Shown here in pieces: positions 7,785 to 15,921 of a DNA stretch of 64,000 nucleotides. The notes under the pieces are model-generated. The model was not told where the DNA came from. It ran no database searches and was given only the letters and a program-made list of their open reading frames with translations. Made by a program: the position numbers and the translations under genes. This DNA comes from CAIQJJ01 sp964606085 (lineage in GTDB: Bacteria > Chloroflexota > Anaerolineae > Anaerolineales > UBA4823): NCBI GenBank assembly GCA_964606085.1, contig CAZSFD010000012.1, forward strand, positions 14,935 to 78,934. Direction: 5' to 3'. Positions within the stretch are counted from its first letter, which is position 1; every line of letters begins with the position of its first letter.

Positions 7785-7993
7785 TTATCCATCGGTGTCA
7801 TCGCGAGGAGTTTTTTTACGACGAAGCGATCTCCCCTCGCTGTGCAGAGATTGCTTCGCTCTGTAAACTCCGCTTCCAAGAAACTTACTTTCAGATGTCA
7901 CTGCGAGCCGGTCTTTGGCGAAGCAGTCTCCTCGCAGGCCAGGGGATTGCTTCGTCGCAGGCGGATGCCGCATCCGCGCTCCTCGCAATGACA
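7785..7993. repeat. Composite of dispersed 'TCATTGCGAGGAG' repeats between B1 and B2
   Basis: The segment contains TCATCGCGAGGAG with a GACGAAGCGATCTC tail at its left, a middle unit (CACTGCGAGCC, GCGAAGCAGTCTC), and at its right an inverted unit ending CTCCTCGCAATGACATC. These are partial copies of one repeat in both orientations, so the RNA could fold into long stems. No gene is visible. It separates two genes of one operon and may have inserted after the operon formed. Confidence 0.75.
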
Positions 7994-8302
7994 TCATTCA
8001 TCCATTTGAACAAGCCCGGCTTCGCGGAGACCATTCAGCAGGTGGATGACTTCGCGCTGGCAGGTCTCGGCATCCACGCTGAATTCCTGGCACAGGCGGG
8101 CGCAGATGGCCTCAACAGTGGCGGGCCTGCCCTGAGCCGTGTCGAAGGGTTCGGCGATCAGTTCCCAGATGCGGCTGGATGTCTCGTTCATGGCGTAGTA
8201 GTAGCCGGCCTGTTCATCAATGGCCAGCACCTCGTCATCGGCTTTGGTAAAGAAAATATCCACGGCGCGGCGGATGCGGGTTTGGGGGGTGATTGGTGTC
8301 AT
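7994..8302 (-). CDS. PqqD family protein (lasso B1, leader-binding RRE protein)
   Basis: This 102-residue protein is PqqD-like, with the segment DEVLAIDEQAGYYYAMNETS followed by SRIWELI. In lasso pathways B1 binds the leader and presents it to the B2 protease. Its start overlaps the stop of the kinase gene by four bases (ATGA). A CCCTGAGCC...TCGAAGGG repeat (8130-8149) lies inside the gene and encodes the FDTAQGR segment between two halves of the domain, so the loop is longer than usual. Confidence 0.88.
   Translation of the reverse strand: MTPITPQTRIRRAVDIFFTKADDEVLAIDEQAGYYYAMNETSSRIWELIAEPFDTAQGRPATVEAICARLCQEFSVDAETCQREVIHLLNGLREAGLVQMDE
8130..8149. repeat. Dispersed CCCTGAGCC..TCGAAGGG repeat inside the B1 gene
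   Basis: The imperfect palindrome CCCTGAGCCGTGTCGAAGGG is read in frame. A 19-base sister copy with one base fewer lies at 62321-62339 inside the E2 gene. The same element therefore entered two coding regions. Confidence 0.75.
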
Positions 8303-9207
8303 GTGGTTTCCTGTTTTCTCCAGTGTTCACGCAAATAGTGTACGGCCTGATCCATGCGCTCCAGGTCGCGGGGGCGCTGGAACTGCCAGACCGGGATGCG
8401 CTGGATCAGCGCCAGGCATTGGCGGTAATACCAGCCCAGCTTGCCCATCGGTTGCAGCAATTGGGCGCGGTAGGTGGCGGCGCGCACCAGCCCCTGCAGG
8501 GCGGCCTGGCCGGTCAGGCGGGTGAGCCCCAATTCCCCCCATTCCAAAATGTAGATAGCCCGCAAGGGCAGGGGTTGAACCTCGCCGTTGCCATCCAGCG
8601 GCAGGTGGAATTTCTCGCAGCGATAGTGGTCGCGTTCCATCACGGCGGAACCCCAGTCCAGGGCGTCCAGGGCGTCCTGCCACAGCTTCAAGCGACGGGC
8701 CGAGGGGTAAATCAGCGGCGATCCCTGGGCGGGGAGTTCGAGGCGGGTCAGGTCATCGCTGACCAGGGTGTGGCCGGCTTCCGTCAAATAAGCCGCCAGG
8801 GTAGATTTGCCCATCCCCGGATGAGCGCAAAAGGCCACCGCGTCCGCCTTGATGCGTACTACGCTGGCATGTAGCACCAGCAGATCACGCTGGTAACACA
8901 GTGCGCTCCAGGCCGAACCGAGCATGAACAGGCGCACTTCCCGCCAACCGGCTGCGGGGTTTGGGGCGACCCATATCTCGCGGCCATCCAACACCCGGTA
9001 CGCGCCCACCTCCGGCACGCTGAAATGGTACACATCGGCGCGCACCACGGGCGCATCTGGGGCAGGCGTTTCCCAACCCTGGGAGCCGTTTTCCAGGTCA
9101 ATGTGAACCTCGGCATCGTCAGAATCGGCACGCTCAAAGCCGGCCCATTCGGGGATTTCGATGGTTGAGTGGATGTGCAGTCCGGCGTAGGTGTAGGCGT
9201 AGTTCAT
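8299..9207 (-). CDS. HPr kinase-like peptide kinase of the lasso-type cluster
   Basis: This 302-residue protein has the HprK-like kinase fold with Walker A HPGMGKSTLAAYL (about residues 128-140) followed by EAGHTLVSDDLTRLE, the acidic segment typical of this kinase. It lacks the N-terminal Hpr_K_N domain of true HPr kinases. Homologous kinases in paeninodin-type lasso clusters phosphorylate the C-terminal Ser of the precursor, and the candidate precursor here ends in Ser. It is the first gene of the operon, with an imperfect hairpin (9234-9266) in its probable leader. Confidence 0.85.
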   Translation of the reverse strand: MNYAYTYAGLHIHSTIEIPEWAGFERADSDDAEVHIDLENGSQGWETPAPDAPVVRADVYHFSVPEVGAYRVLDGREIWVAPNPAAGWREVRLFMLGSAWSALCYQRDLLVLHASVVRIKADAVAFCAHPGMGKSTLAAYLTEAGHTLVSDDLTRLELPAQGSPLIYPSARRLKLWQDALDALDWGSAVMERDHYRCEKFHLPLDGNGEVQPLPLRAIYILEWGELGLTRLTGQAALQGLVRAATYRAQLLQPMGKLGWYYRQCLALIQRIPVWQFQRPRDLERMDQAVHYLREHWRKQETT

Positions 9208-9233
9208 GGGTTGATTGCTGGCTGAGAATCAAA

Positions 9234-9266
9234 ACGCCAACGAAGGAAAGTTTCCAACGTTGGCGT
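9234..9266 (-). promoter_or_regulatory. Hairpin upstream of the lasso-type operon
   Basis: ACGCCAACG (9234-9242) pairs with CGTTGGCGT (9258-9266), and an inner GGAAA/TTTCC stem continues the helix. It ends about 27 bases before the kinase start codon and could be an operator or a 5' UTR structure. Apart from a GTGA repeat, I see nothing else between 9208 and 9516. Confidence 0.5.
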
Positions 9267-9313
9267 GTGCGCGGTTACGAATGCGGCCTTCCAGCGCGTA
9301 AAGGCAATTATCT

Positions 9314-9345
9314 GTGAGTGAGTGAGTGAGTGAGTGAGTGAGTGA
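9314..9345. repeat. Tetranucleotide repeat (GTGA)8
   Basis: Eight perfect GTGA units in tandem lie about 110 bases upstream of the first lasso-operon gene. Tracts of this kind can vary in length by slippage; a promoter-spacing effect is possible but unproven. Confidence 0.9.
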
Positions 9346-9516
9346 AGAACGCCTGGGAGAGGACATAGGGATTTTGGGTTTGGGCGTTATGGATACGAAT
9401 CGGGCTGGTGTGGCGATGATTTTAACACATAAATTATGGGGAGAAGCAGAACAAACCTGCAAGTTTGCATCCCCCACCGATGTGTGAGCGCTTGCTTCCC
9501 CCAATGTGCTGCCCTG

Positions 9517-9947
9517 CAAGTACCAGAGTCTCGTTCGTTGAGACCCGCACCTCCGGCCCGCTGTTGGATCGGATTGACATCCACATCGAAGTGCCGCGGG
9601 TGGAGTATGAAAAGTTGAGCGATCAAAGATTGGGGGAGTCTTCGGAATCCGTGCGCCAGCGGGTGGAGGCAGCGCGCGAACGGCAGAGAAAACGCTTCGA
9701 GGGCGTGGATGGGGTGATGTGTAACGCCGACATGCGCCCGGCAGATGTGCGAAAATATTGCGCCCTGGACGATGCGGGCAGCTCGCTAATGAAGGCGGCG
9801 ATGAATCAGTTGCAGCTTTCGGCGCGGGCGTATCATCGCATACTCAAGCTGGCACGCACAATTGCCGATTTAGCGGGGAACGAGGCAATCCAACCACCGC
9901 ATCTAGCGGAGGCGCTACAATATCGGCCGCGCTTGTTGATGTCTTGA
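9517..9947 (+). pseudogene. Second copy of the comM 3' end (fragment)
   Basis: The sequence from AAGTACCAG to the stop TGA at 9945-9947 aligns along its length with codons about 370-518 of comM (for example GPLLDRIDIHIEVP and CNADMRPADVRKYCALDD). By eye about 80-85% of bases match. It has no 5' part, no start and no ATPase motifs. A 16-base insertion carrying a mini-hairpin shifts the frame near its start. A hairpin with a 14-T run follows, as expected after a native gene end. The palindrome seen in intact comM is missing. Confidence 0.85.
9528..9544. repeat. 17-nt mini-hairpin (5-bp stem, 7-nt loop) in comM fragment 2
   Basis: GTCTC-GTTCGTT-GAGAC. It is inserted after the codons for KYQ. 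The same site in comM fragment 3 carries GTCGT-GTTCTTT-ACGAC, with changed but still paired stem bases. Confidence 0.75.
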
Positions 9948-9993
9948 CGGGGTATTGGGGGCGGGCACACACAGTTCAGTGGAATCAGAAAAT

Positions 9994-10022
9994 CGGACGG
10001 CTGTTCCGTTTTTTTTTTTTTT
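9994..10022 (+). terminator. Terminator-like hairpin after comM fragment 2
   Basis: A short CGGA/TCCG stem (9994-10008) runs directly into 14 consecutive T residues (10009-10022). It may be the original terminator of comM. Confidence 0.6.
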
Positions 10023-10096
10023 GATAAAATCGGTCAGCTTATGGGTGGACATTCAAACATGCCCTATCCAAAATGTCTTTGCTGAGATGTGTATAA

Positions 10097-10771
10097 ATGA
10101 TGGCAGAACAAGAAACCATTCGCATTGTGTTAGCCGACGATCACGCCGTGACACGCGCCGGGATTCGCGAAATGCTGGAAGCCGTACCTGATTTGAAGGT
10201 GGTAGGCGAAGCCGCAGATGGCGATCAGGCGCAGGCGTTGGTGGCTGACTTGCGTCCGAATGTACTGCTGCTGGATGTGGACATGCGGGGTTGCAGCGCC
10301 TTTGAGATTGCCGCCTGGGTGCGGCTGAATTGTCCGGAGACGGTGGCTCTGATCCTGAGCGGGCATCAGGGCGGCAAATATCTGGCACAGGCGGTGAAGC
10401 AAGGGTTGCAAGGGTATTTGAGCAAGGATCAGGGGTTCCGCTATCTCATCCACGCCATTCGGCGGGCGGTGTGTGGCGAGTGCGTGTTCACCGATGAGCA
10501 GCGCGCCCGGGCAGAGCGATGGGAGCGTGAGGTGGGCCTGCCGTGGGGTTCGCTGACCGAGCGCGAACGCCAGGTGTTGGTGCTGTTTGCCCGCTGCCAT
10601 GACAGTAGAGCGATTGCTGAAATGTTGGGTGTCAGCGTCAAGGGTGTGGAATACCATGCCGCCAATCTCTTTCGCAAATTAGGGGTAGAAACGCGGGTGC
10701 AGGCTGTCGTTTGGTACTGCACACACCGACCGGATGAACTGTTGCCAGGGGGAAACCCAAGTGGCGTTTGA
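10097..10771 (+). CDS. LuxR/NarL-type response regulator
   Basis: This 224-residue protein has a receiver domain with acidic pair DD near residue 14, phospho-acceptor Asp in VLLLDVDM (about residue 58) and KD near residue 112. A GerE-type helix-turn-helix follows (SLTERERQVLVLFARC, then SRAIAEMLGVSVKGVEYHAANLFRKLGV). It would act as a DNA-binding regulator controlled by phosphorylation; no partner sensor kinase is nearby. No convincing Shine-Dalgarno sequence precedes it, and two ATG codons in tandem (10097, 10100) are possible starts. It may control the lipoprotein genes downstream. Confidence 0.88.
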   Translation: MMAEQETIRIVLADDHAVTRAGIREMLEAVPDLKVVGEAADGDQAQALVADLRPNVLLLDVDMRGCSAFEIAAWVRLNCPETVALILSGHQGGKYLAQAVKQGLQGYLSKDQGFRYLIHAIRRAVCGECVFTDEQRARAERWEREVGLPWGSLTERERQVLVLFARCHDSRAIAEMLGVSVKGVEYHAANLFRKLGVETRVQAVVWYCTHRPDELLPGGNPSGV

Positions 10772-11163
10772 GTTTTTCTAATTTGTTTTTAATCTAAGAC
10801 TAGGGAAAACCCCAGGGACAAATGATTGCGAGCGGGGTAAGATGTGCTCCGCGTCGAAGATGGGATGCTTTGACGGTCACGGGCTGTTTTATTTTCTCCA
10901 GCCAATACCGAAAGCTAATGTTTTGTCAGGGTCGGCGGAAGCTTCATCCGCCTGTTTCGACGCGCCCTGGCGCAGGCGCTCATTGGATGAACTAACGTGA
11001 TAGAAGGTTACGCCTTCGTTTTTTGCCGATGGGTGATCGGGATTGCCTTTGCCTGGTCATTTTTGGGCAAGGTGAGGGATTTGCCATCGTTTGTGGCGGC
11101 AATTGAGCGTTTTCGCTGGTGAGCATGCTGGTTGGCGGATTTCGACCGCGTACACTTGCCCCT
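10772..11163. other. Intergenic region with weak hairpins, no gene seen
   Basis: About 390 bases without a convincing gene. It holds GGCGGA-AGCTTCA-TCCGCC near 10933-10951, a small stem with a seven-base loop. At 11003-11024 GAAGG-TTACG-CCTTC is followed by six T residues and is a weak terminator candidate. Confidence 0.5.
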
Positions 11164-11194
11164 TGGGATCCCACGTTGTTTTACAACGTATAAT
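11164..11194 (+). promoter_or_regulatory. Promoter with palindromic operator upstream of an exported protein gene
   Basis: A perfect -10 box TATAAT lies at 11189-11194. The -35 region is weak (TTGGGA at 11164, spacing 19). The palindrome ACGTTGT-TTT-ACAACGT (11173-11189) fills the spacer and touches the -10 box, where a bound repressor would block RNA polymerase. AGGAG at 11212-11216 then serves the ATG at 11224. Confidence 0.65.
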
Positions 11195-11223
11195 CTGCAA
11201 ACGATCAATTCAGGAGTATAAAA

Positions 11224-11613
11224 ATGTTGACAAAGAAGTTGAGCATTGCGATTGTTTTTGTTCTGCTGTTGACGGGTATTGTGACTACAGTAGCGGCAGC
11301 TGCGCCCACTCGAACGGGTATTTCGGATGGGTGGAAAGAGATCAGCGTTAGCCCGCCTGGCACAATCTACAATGGAGCGCATGAAAGTGAGTCTGACCTC
11401 ACCGAAAACACTATCCAGGTTTCAGGGAAACTGCGTGTTGCGGGCTCACTGGTAGATACATGTAGTGACAATAACACCAATGACAATGGGGCTGGGTGCA
11501 ATACCGATAAATCGTATGGCCCTTTTTGGTATTCCGCAAGAGTGGAATCTCATCATTACTTTAGCACACCGGGCTACAAGAATTCATCATTTGACACTTC
11601 AATGAATTATTAG
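11224..11613 (+). CDS. Small exported protein of unknown function
   Basis: This 129-residue protein has a clear Sec signal peptide (MLTKKLSIAIVFVLLLTGI, cleavage probably after VAAAA near residue 27). The mature part is rich in Ser, Asn, Thr and Tyr, with two cysteines in DTCSDN and GAGCNTD that may form a disulfide. No family is recognised. It has a good ribosome binding site and its own promoter. It ends abruptly with TSMNY and may be a short form of a longer surface protein. Confidence 0.75.
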   Translation: MLTKKLSIAIVFVLLLTGIVTTVAAAAPTRTGISDGWKEISVSPPGTIYNGAHESESDLTENTIQVSGKLRVAGSLVDTCSDNNTNDNGAGCNTDKSYGPFWYSARVESHHYFSTPGYKNSSFDTSMNY

Positions 11614-11626
11614 GCTGTGCAGTCAT

Positions 11627-11665
11627 AGAAATTTGCTTTTACGAAGGTGACGTCGGCAAATTTCT
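11627..11665 (+). terminator. Inverted repeat after the exported protein gene
   Basis: AGAAATTTGC (11627-11636) and GCAAATTTCT (11656-11665) form a perfect 10-bp stem with a 19-base loop just past the stop. It has no U-tract, so its terminator role is only possible. Confidence 0.45.
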
Positions 11666-11775
11666 TGAACACATGGGCATTCAGCAACGTGGGAACCCGA
11701 TCTTTATCGTAAATCCTCGATATAGTGTGACACGGCGTTTTACGAAATCCAGTTTATCTTTTTACGAGGAAGTCC

Positions 11776-12852
11776 ATGAAATTTGCCCTGCAAAATATTA
11801 CCATTTTCGTTATACGAAGGGTGAGTTGGCGCCTGTGGTTCATCAGGTGTGTGTTATTGCTCTCCCTGCTAAGTGCTTGTTCGTGGGGGGAAGCAAACAG
11901 TCCCAATGCAACCCTTGCAGATGTCATGGTTCACGCTAAGCTATCTGAACGCTCGGAGTATGTGCGTGAAGGAAATGTTTATTCGGCCTTGCAAATTGAC
12001 GTCGGCCTGGTGCGCCCGGGTGAACGTTACCTTCCCTATGGACAGTTATCCCAAAATCTCGAGTTTCGTGTTGCCAATGGGCAGCCATTGGCACTCGATT
12101 TGGTTTTGATGAGCGGCGAAGATTCAACATTTTTGATCACCGCCCTGGTAGATTATCAACAGGTGCCTTTCACGCTTGATGGGCAAGAGGGTCTTTTGCA
12201 CGAAATTGAAATTCAGCCGGGGAAAGATTTGTTCATCCCAACAACCCTGAATATCGCCGGAGCAAGCGCTCACGATGTGATGTTCCTGGTCTTCAAAGAC
12301 CCCTATCTACGTCCAGATGACCTGGATGTGCGACAGGCCGATTCGTGTTTGATGAACGGCTTTCGCACGGTCGTTGTTGTTGGCGAGGATGACCATCCGG
12401 CTTACGCGGCTACCCCCGATGCCGTCGGCGCACCGCCGCCGCCTGGGGTAGATTGGGGGGCGCCGCTGCTGCTTGCTAATTTCAACGGGCCGCACCCTTC
12501 ACAAGGCGCTGGGCAAATGTCGTTCCTTCAGGTCGGGCAACGAGGCCAGCAATTTCCTTACAAAATCTGGATGTCGAATTTGGGAGATGTGACGCCCAGG
12601 CCCTTCGATTATGCCCTGGTCAAGTTTCTCAATTACCGTCAGGCCCCTTTCAGCCAAAAGGATGCCCTGTTCGTTCACCTGGACGAGAAACAGGAAGTTT
12701 TGCTGGACGATGTTCTTCTACTGCCTGATGCCGGGGGCGCTGCCGAAGCGCAGCTACTGTATGTGGTTGACCCCTATCAGTCTCTGCTGCGCCAAGAAGT
12801 CCGCGACCCGTTTGTGCATGGATCGGGGTGTCTGGCGATCAAAATTCCGTAG
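11776..12852 (+). CDS. Putative lipoprotein of unknown function
   Basis: This 358-residue protein has a long N-region followed by the lipobox LLSACS (about residues 31-36), so it should be exported and lipid-anchored. The rest is globular and mostly beta-rich, with two acidic segments; no catalytic motif is recognised. It ends one base before the solute-binding lipoprotein gene, so the two are probably co-translated and may form one surface complex. GAGGAAG precedes the ATG. Confidence 0.75.
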   Translation: MKFALQNITIFVIRRVSWRLWFIRCVLLLSLLSACSWGEANSPNATLADVMVHAKLSERSEYVREGNVYSALQIDVGLVRPGERYLPYGQLSQNLEFRVANGQPLALDLVLMSGEDSTFLITALVDYQQVPFTLDGQEGLLHEIEIQPGKDLFIPTTLNIAGASAHDVMFLVFKDPYLRPDDLDVRQADSCLMNGFRTVVVVGEDDHPAYAATPDAVGAPPPPGVDWGAPLLLANFNGPHPSQGAGQMSFLQVGQRGQQFPYKIWMSNLGDVTPRPFDYALVKFLNYRQAPFSQKDALFVHLDEKQEVLLDDVLLLPDAGGAAEAQLLYVVDPYQSLLRQEVRDPFVHGSGCLAIKIP

Positions 12853-12853
12853 A

Positions 12854-15529
12854 ATGTTCAAGATGAATTCTTTTTCCTGGCGTCGTTTTTTGGGGGGCGC
12901 ATTGGCATTGTGGTTGGTGTGTCATGCGGTGGCCTGTTCTTTTGCGGCCCAGACTGCCACGCCCGCGCGCAAAAACTACCCTACCCCGCTAAACCGCGTG
13001 GAGGTCGAAGTCGTTGGCGCGGAAGAAAGCGTCACCATTACCTTCCCGGCCAACGAAACTGAATGGCCGCGCTATCAGCCGCTCATCACCGAGTTTGAGC
13101 GCCAGCACCCCGAAATTCAGGTCGAACTGGTTGCCTGGCCTGAAGATTTATTTGGGGATGATCTCGCTTACAGCGAAAGCCTGTATCGTATGGCTGCTGT
13201 GGCCGACACCCTGTTGATTGGCGGTGGCGCTTTCAATGATGCTCCTGCTGCCTTTCAGGACCTTCAATCTCTGGCGGATGCTGACCCGGCTTTTGCCGCC
13301 GACGATTTCTGGCCCGGCGCCCTGGATGCCTGCCGCGACCCCAATGGCCGACTGCTGGGCTTGCCAATCGGTATTCGCTTCCAGGGCATCTTTTATGACG
13401 CGTCCGCCTACGATTCTGTCGGGTTGCCGCGCCCAACTCCAGGTTGGACCTGGGACGATTTTCGCGCTGCTGTGGATGTTTTGGCCCAGCCGAACGCGGA
13501 CCCATCCCGATATGCATACGCCGAAAATTTCCCTACACTCCCCGTTCCACTGATTGCGGCGGCACTGGCGCAAGAAGGCGGGCAGGTGATCCCAGCCACC
13601 TTACAGCAAGCGGTGGGATGGTACATCCAGTTTATTCAGACCGGAAAAATCTACCTGCCCCCCGGAGGTGGGATCATCATCCAGGGGGATAGCCCCCTGC
13701 CCGATAGCGATTTCCCCACACTGTTTCAGGCCAAGACACACCCTTTGATGTGGCCCGGAACCCTCGAAGATTCCCTGCCCGGCACAGCGGATTCACCCCC
13801 GGCTTTCCTCAGCCAGGGTTTTGCCCCCTTCCCCTCCAGCGATGAGATGCCCCGTACGTCTCCAGCCTGGGCAGATTGCATCGCGGTAAGCGCCGGCAGC
13901 CGTGCTCCGCGTCAGGCCTGGCAATGGATCAACTTTTTGACGCAACACTGGCTGGGTGAGAATTCGCCCAGGGAATCGGAGCGTCTGGCTGTTCCGGGCT
14001 CTATTTCCGCTGCCGATGCCAGCGCCTATTGGCAGCAATTCCCGCCTGACCTTGCTCCCACCATTCGCTACATTCTTCAACATGCCTGGTATGGAAGCGA
14101 TGACACGCTTGCTCAAAATGTTGTGACCAAAGCGGTATGGCGCGCGACCAGTGGGATGGATTTCACCGCCGCTCTGGGCGAAGCGCAAGATTATCTAGCC
14201 TCGCTACCGCCCACACCTACGCCGCCTGCCGCTGGCATGGTTGCCACGCCGCAGCCGACCCTGCCGCCTGGCGTGACCGCCGTGCGTTATTTTTACGATT
14301 CCTTCGGGGCTGAAAGCCAGGCCCTACAGATTGTCGCCGCTCATTACAACCGAGAACACCCAGAAGTCCAAATTCGTGTGACGACCGACTTTTCTTTCCC
14401 ATCGGGCGCTGATCGCATGGCCCTCACTGCGGAGAATTTTGACTGCTTTACCGATATGGCCTGGGGTGGGCGGGAGCAGATACGCGATCACCTGCTTCTG
14501 CTGGATACCTTCTTCGACGCGCAACGCAACGATTTCACCCAGGACTTTGATCCGCTCCTGCTGGCGCTTTATGAAAATGAAGACAGCCTCTATGCGTTGC
14601 CTGCCCTGGCAGATGTTCAGGTGATGGCCTACAATGCCGATTTACTGGCCAAACGCGGCCTGAAACCTCCAAACCCCGATTGGAGCTTCGACGAATTTGT
14701 GGCGCTCGCCCAGGCCGCCACTTCTGATACGGCCAATGACCTGAGCTATGGCGTTCTCTTCAACCCGATGGATGATCTCTTCCTGGCCGGGCATAGCGCG
14801 CTGGCCGCCGATTTTCAATCGGACCCACCGATTCCTTTTTTCGACAGCCCCGCGTTTGCCAATACGCTGGATTGGCTGGCAGAACTCCATCGGGCGCAGG
14901 TTTTCTTGCCCTATACCAGCGAGTGGTCACAGCTTCAGCAGGCCATGATCAACGGAAAAGTGGCTTTTTGGACAGTGATGCTCAGCGACCCTGGCGATTG
15001 GTTCGATGGGCAAGCGCCGGGTTATCGGGTTGGGCTGGCCCCCTTGCCTGTGGTACCTGCCGCTCGTTTCGTTTCATGGGGCAGCAAAGGACATTTCATC
15101 TCCAGCCATGTAGATGACCCTCAGGCTTGTTGGGATTGGATCGCCTACCTTTCGCAACAGGCATCTGTCTTCAAAGGCATTCCAGCACGCCGCTCGGTGG
15201 CTCAATCGCCAGCGTGGGAAGCAGTGGTTGGCGCTCAACAGGCGGCCATCTACCACCTGGCGCTCCAAAACGCCCTGCAAACGAGCCAGAACGCGCGGCC
15301 TTACAGCCCGATCAGTTGGCCGCTTATTCAATGGCAAGCCCAGGCCGTAACCGCCATGCTCCAAAATGAAGATTACCGCACTCACCTGCCCATCCTGCAG
15401 CAACAGGCAACGGCTTACCTGGCCTGTATGGATGCCGTAGATCGTACTCACCTGGGGGAAGCTGAACTGCGCCAAGAAATTCGCTACTGCGCCCAAGAAG
15501 CTGATCCTGGTGGAAATTGGGGACGATAA
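12854..15529 (+). CDS. Lipoprotein with two tandem extracellular solute-binding domains
   Basis: This 891-residue protein has a signal peptide with lipidated Cys near residue 28 (CHAVACSF). Two complete solute-binding-like modules follow. The first starts SVTITFPANETEWPRYQPLI (about 60-450). A Thr/Pro linker (PTPTPPAAG...PQPTLPPG, about 452-472) leads to the second module (RYFYDSFGAESQALQIVAAH onward). Both have the FERQHPEIQV / YNREHPEVQI signature of ABC sugar-binding proteins. No permease or ATPase gene is nearby, so it may act with a distant transporter or as a binding sensor. An alternative start is ATG 12863. Confidence 0.85.
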   Translation: MFKMNSFSWRRFLGGALALWLVCHAVACSFAAQTATPARKNYPTPLNRVEVEVVGAEESVTITFPANETEWPRYQPLITEFERQHPEIQVELVAWPEDLFGDDLAYSESLYRMAAVADTLLIGGGAFNDAPAAFQDLQSLADADPAFAADDFWPGALDACRDPNGRLLGLPIGIRFQGIFYDASAYDSVGLPRPTPGWTWDDFRAAVDVLAQPNADPSRYAYAENFPTLPVPLIAAALAQEGGQVIPATLQQAVGWYIQFIQTGKIYLPPGGGIIIQGDSPLPDSDFPTLFQAKTHPLMWPGTLEDSLPGTADSPPAFLSQGFAPFPSSDEMPRTSPAWADCIAVSAGSRAPRQAWQWINFLTQHWLGENSPRESERLAVPGSISAADASAYWQQFPPDLAPTIRYILQHAWYGSDDTLAQNVVTKAVWRATSGMDFTAALGEAQDYLASLPPTPTPPAAGMVATPQPTLPPGVTAVRYFYDSFGAESQALQIVAAHYNREHPEVQIRVTTDFSFPSGADRMALTAENFDCFTDMAWGGREQIRDHLLLLDTFFDAQRNDFTQDFDPLLLALYENEDSLYALPALADVQVMAYNADLLAKRGLKPPNPDWSFDEFVALAQAATSDTANDLSYGVLFNPMDDLFLAGHSALAADFQSDPPIPFFDSPAFANTLDWLAELHRAQVFLPYTSEWSQLQQAMINGKVAFWTVMLSDPGDWFDGQAPGYRVGLAPLPVVPAARFVSWGSKGHFISSHVDDPQACWDWIAYLSQQASVFKGIPARRSVAQSPAWEAVVGAQQAAIYHLALQNALQTSQNARPYSPISWPLIQWQAQAVTAMLQNEDYRTHLPILQQQATAYLACMDAVDRTHLGEAELRQEIRYCAQEADPGGNWGR

Positions 15530-15652
15530 TTGTAGCCATTGTTAGCGTACACGATGACCTATGTGCCGCGGGCAGCACCTACGCCCGGCTGTACTACGGC
15601 GACCCGGTGAAACCCTGTTCCTGCTCATCGGGGGCGGTGACGAAATACCAGA

Positions 15653-15669
15653 GTCGTGTTCTTTACGAC
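15653..15669. repeat. Mini-hairpin 1 in comM fragment 3
   Basis: GTCGT-GTTCTTT-ACGAC, at exactly the same comM codon as the hairpin in fragment 2. Confidence 0.75.
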
Positions 15670-15743
15670 CCGCATCTCCGGCCCGCTGCTGGATCGGATT
15701 GACCTGAGCGTAGCTGCCACATCGAAGTGCCGCGGTGTGGAGG

Positions 15744-15779
15744 CGAACATAGTGCGTTCGTGCGGACACAGAACGTCCG
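15744..15779. repeat. Two adjacent mini-hairpins in comM fragment 3
   Basis: CGAAC-ATAGTGC-GTTCG (15744-15760) and CGGAC-ACAGAAC-GTCCG (15763-15779), each with a 5-bp stem and 7-nt loop and two bases apart. They are inserted where the other comM copies read straight through GTGGAGTATGA. Read on the other strand, the second loop is GTTCTGT. Confidence 0.75.
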
Positions 15780-15921
15780 TATGAAAAGTTGAGCGATCAA
15801 AGATTGGGGGAATCGTCGGAATCGGTGCGCCAGCGGGTGGAAGCGGCGCGCGAGAAGCAACGCAAACGCTTCGATGGCGTGGATGGGTTGCAACAGGATG
15901 TCGCCTGCAACGCCGACATGG

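Noticed and set aside
9314..9345. GTGA repeats as part of a CRISPR-like array
   Set aside because: The units are four bases long with no spacers and no cas genes are present.
9229..9519. Small open frame upstream of the lasso-type operon
   Set aside because: It consists largely of the GTGA tract and the hairpin region, has no ribosome binding site and no recognisable motif.
9528..9544. Mini-hairpins as integron attC sites
   Set aside because: At 17 bases they are much shorter than attC sites and no integrase gene is present.
3541..9947. Lasso segment as a complete transposon
   Set aside because: There is no transposase, integrase or terminal inverted repeat; only comM 3' sequence brackets it.
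10772..11223. Small RNA or riboswitch before the exported protein gene
   Set aside because: Only short weak stems are present and no known aptamer core was recognised.
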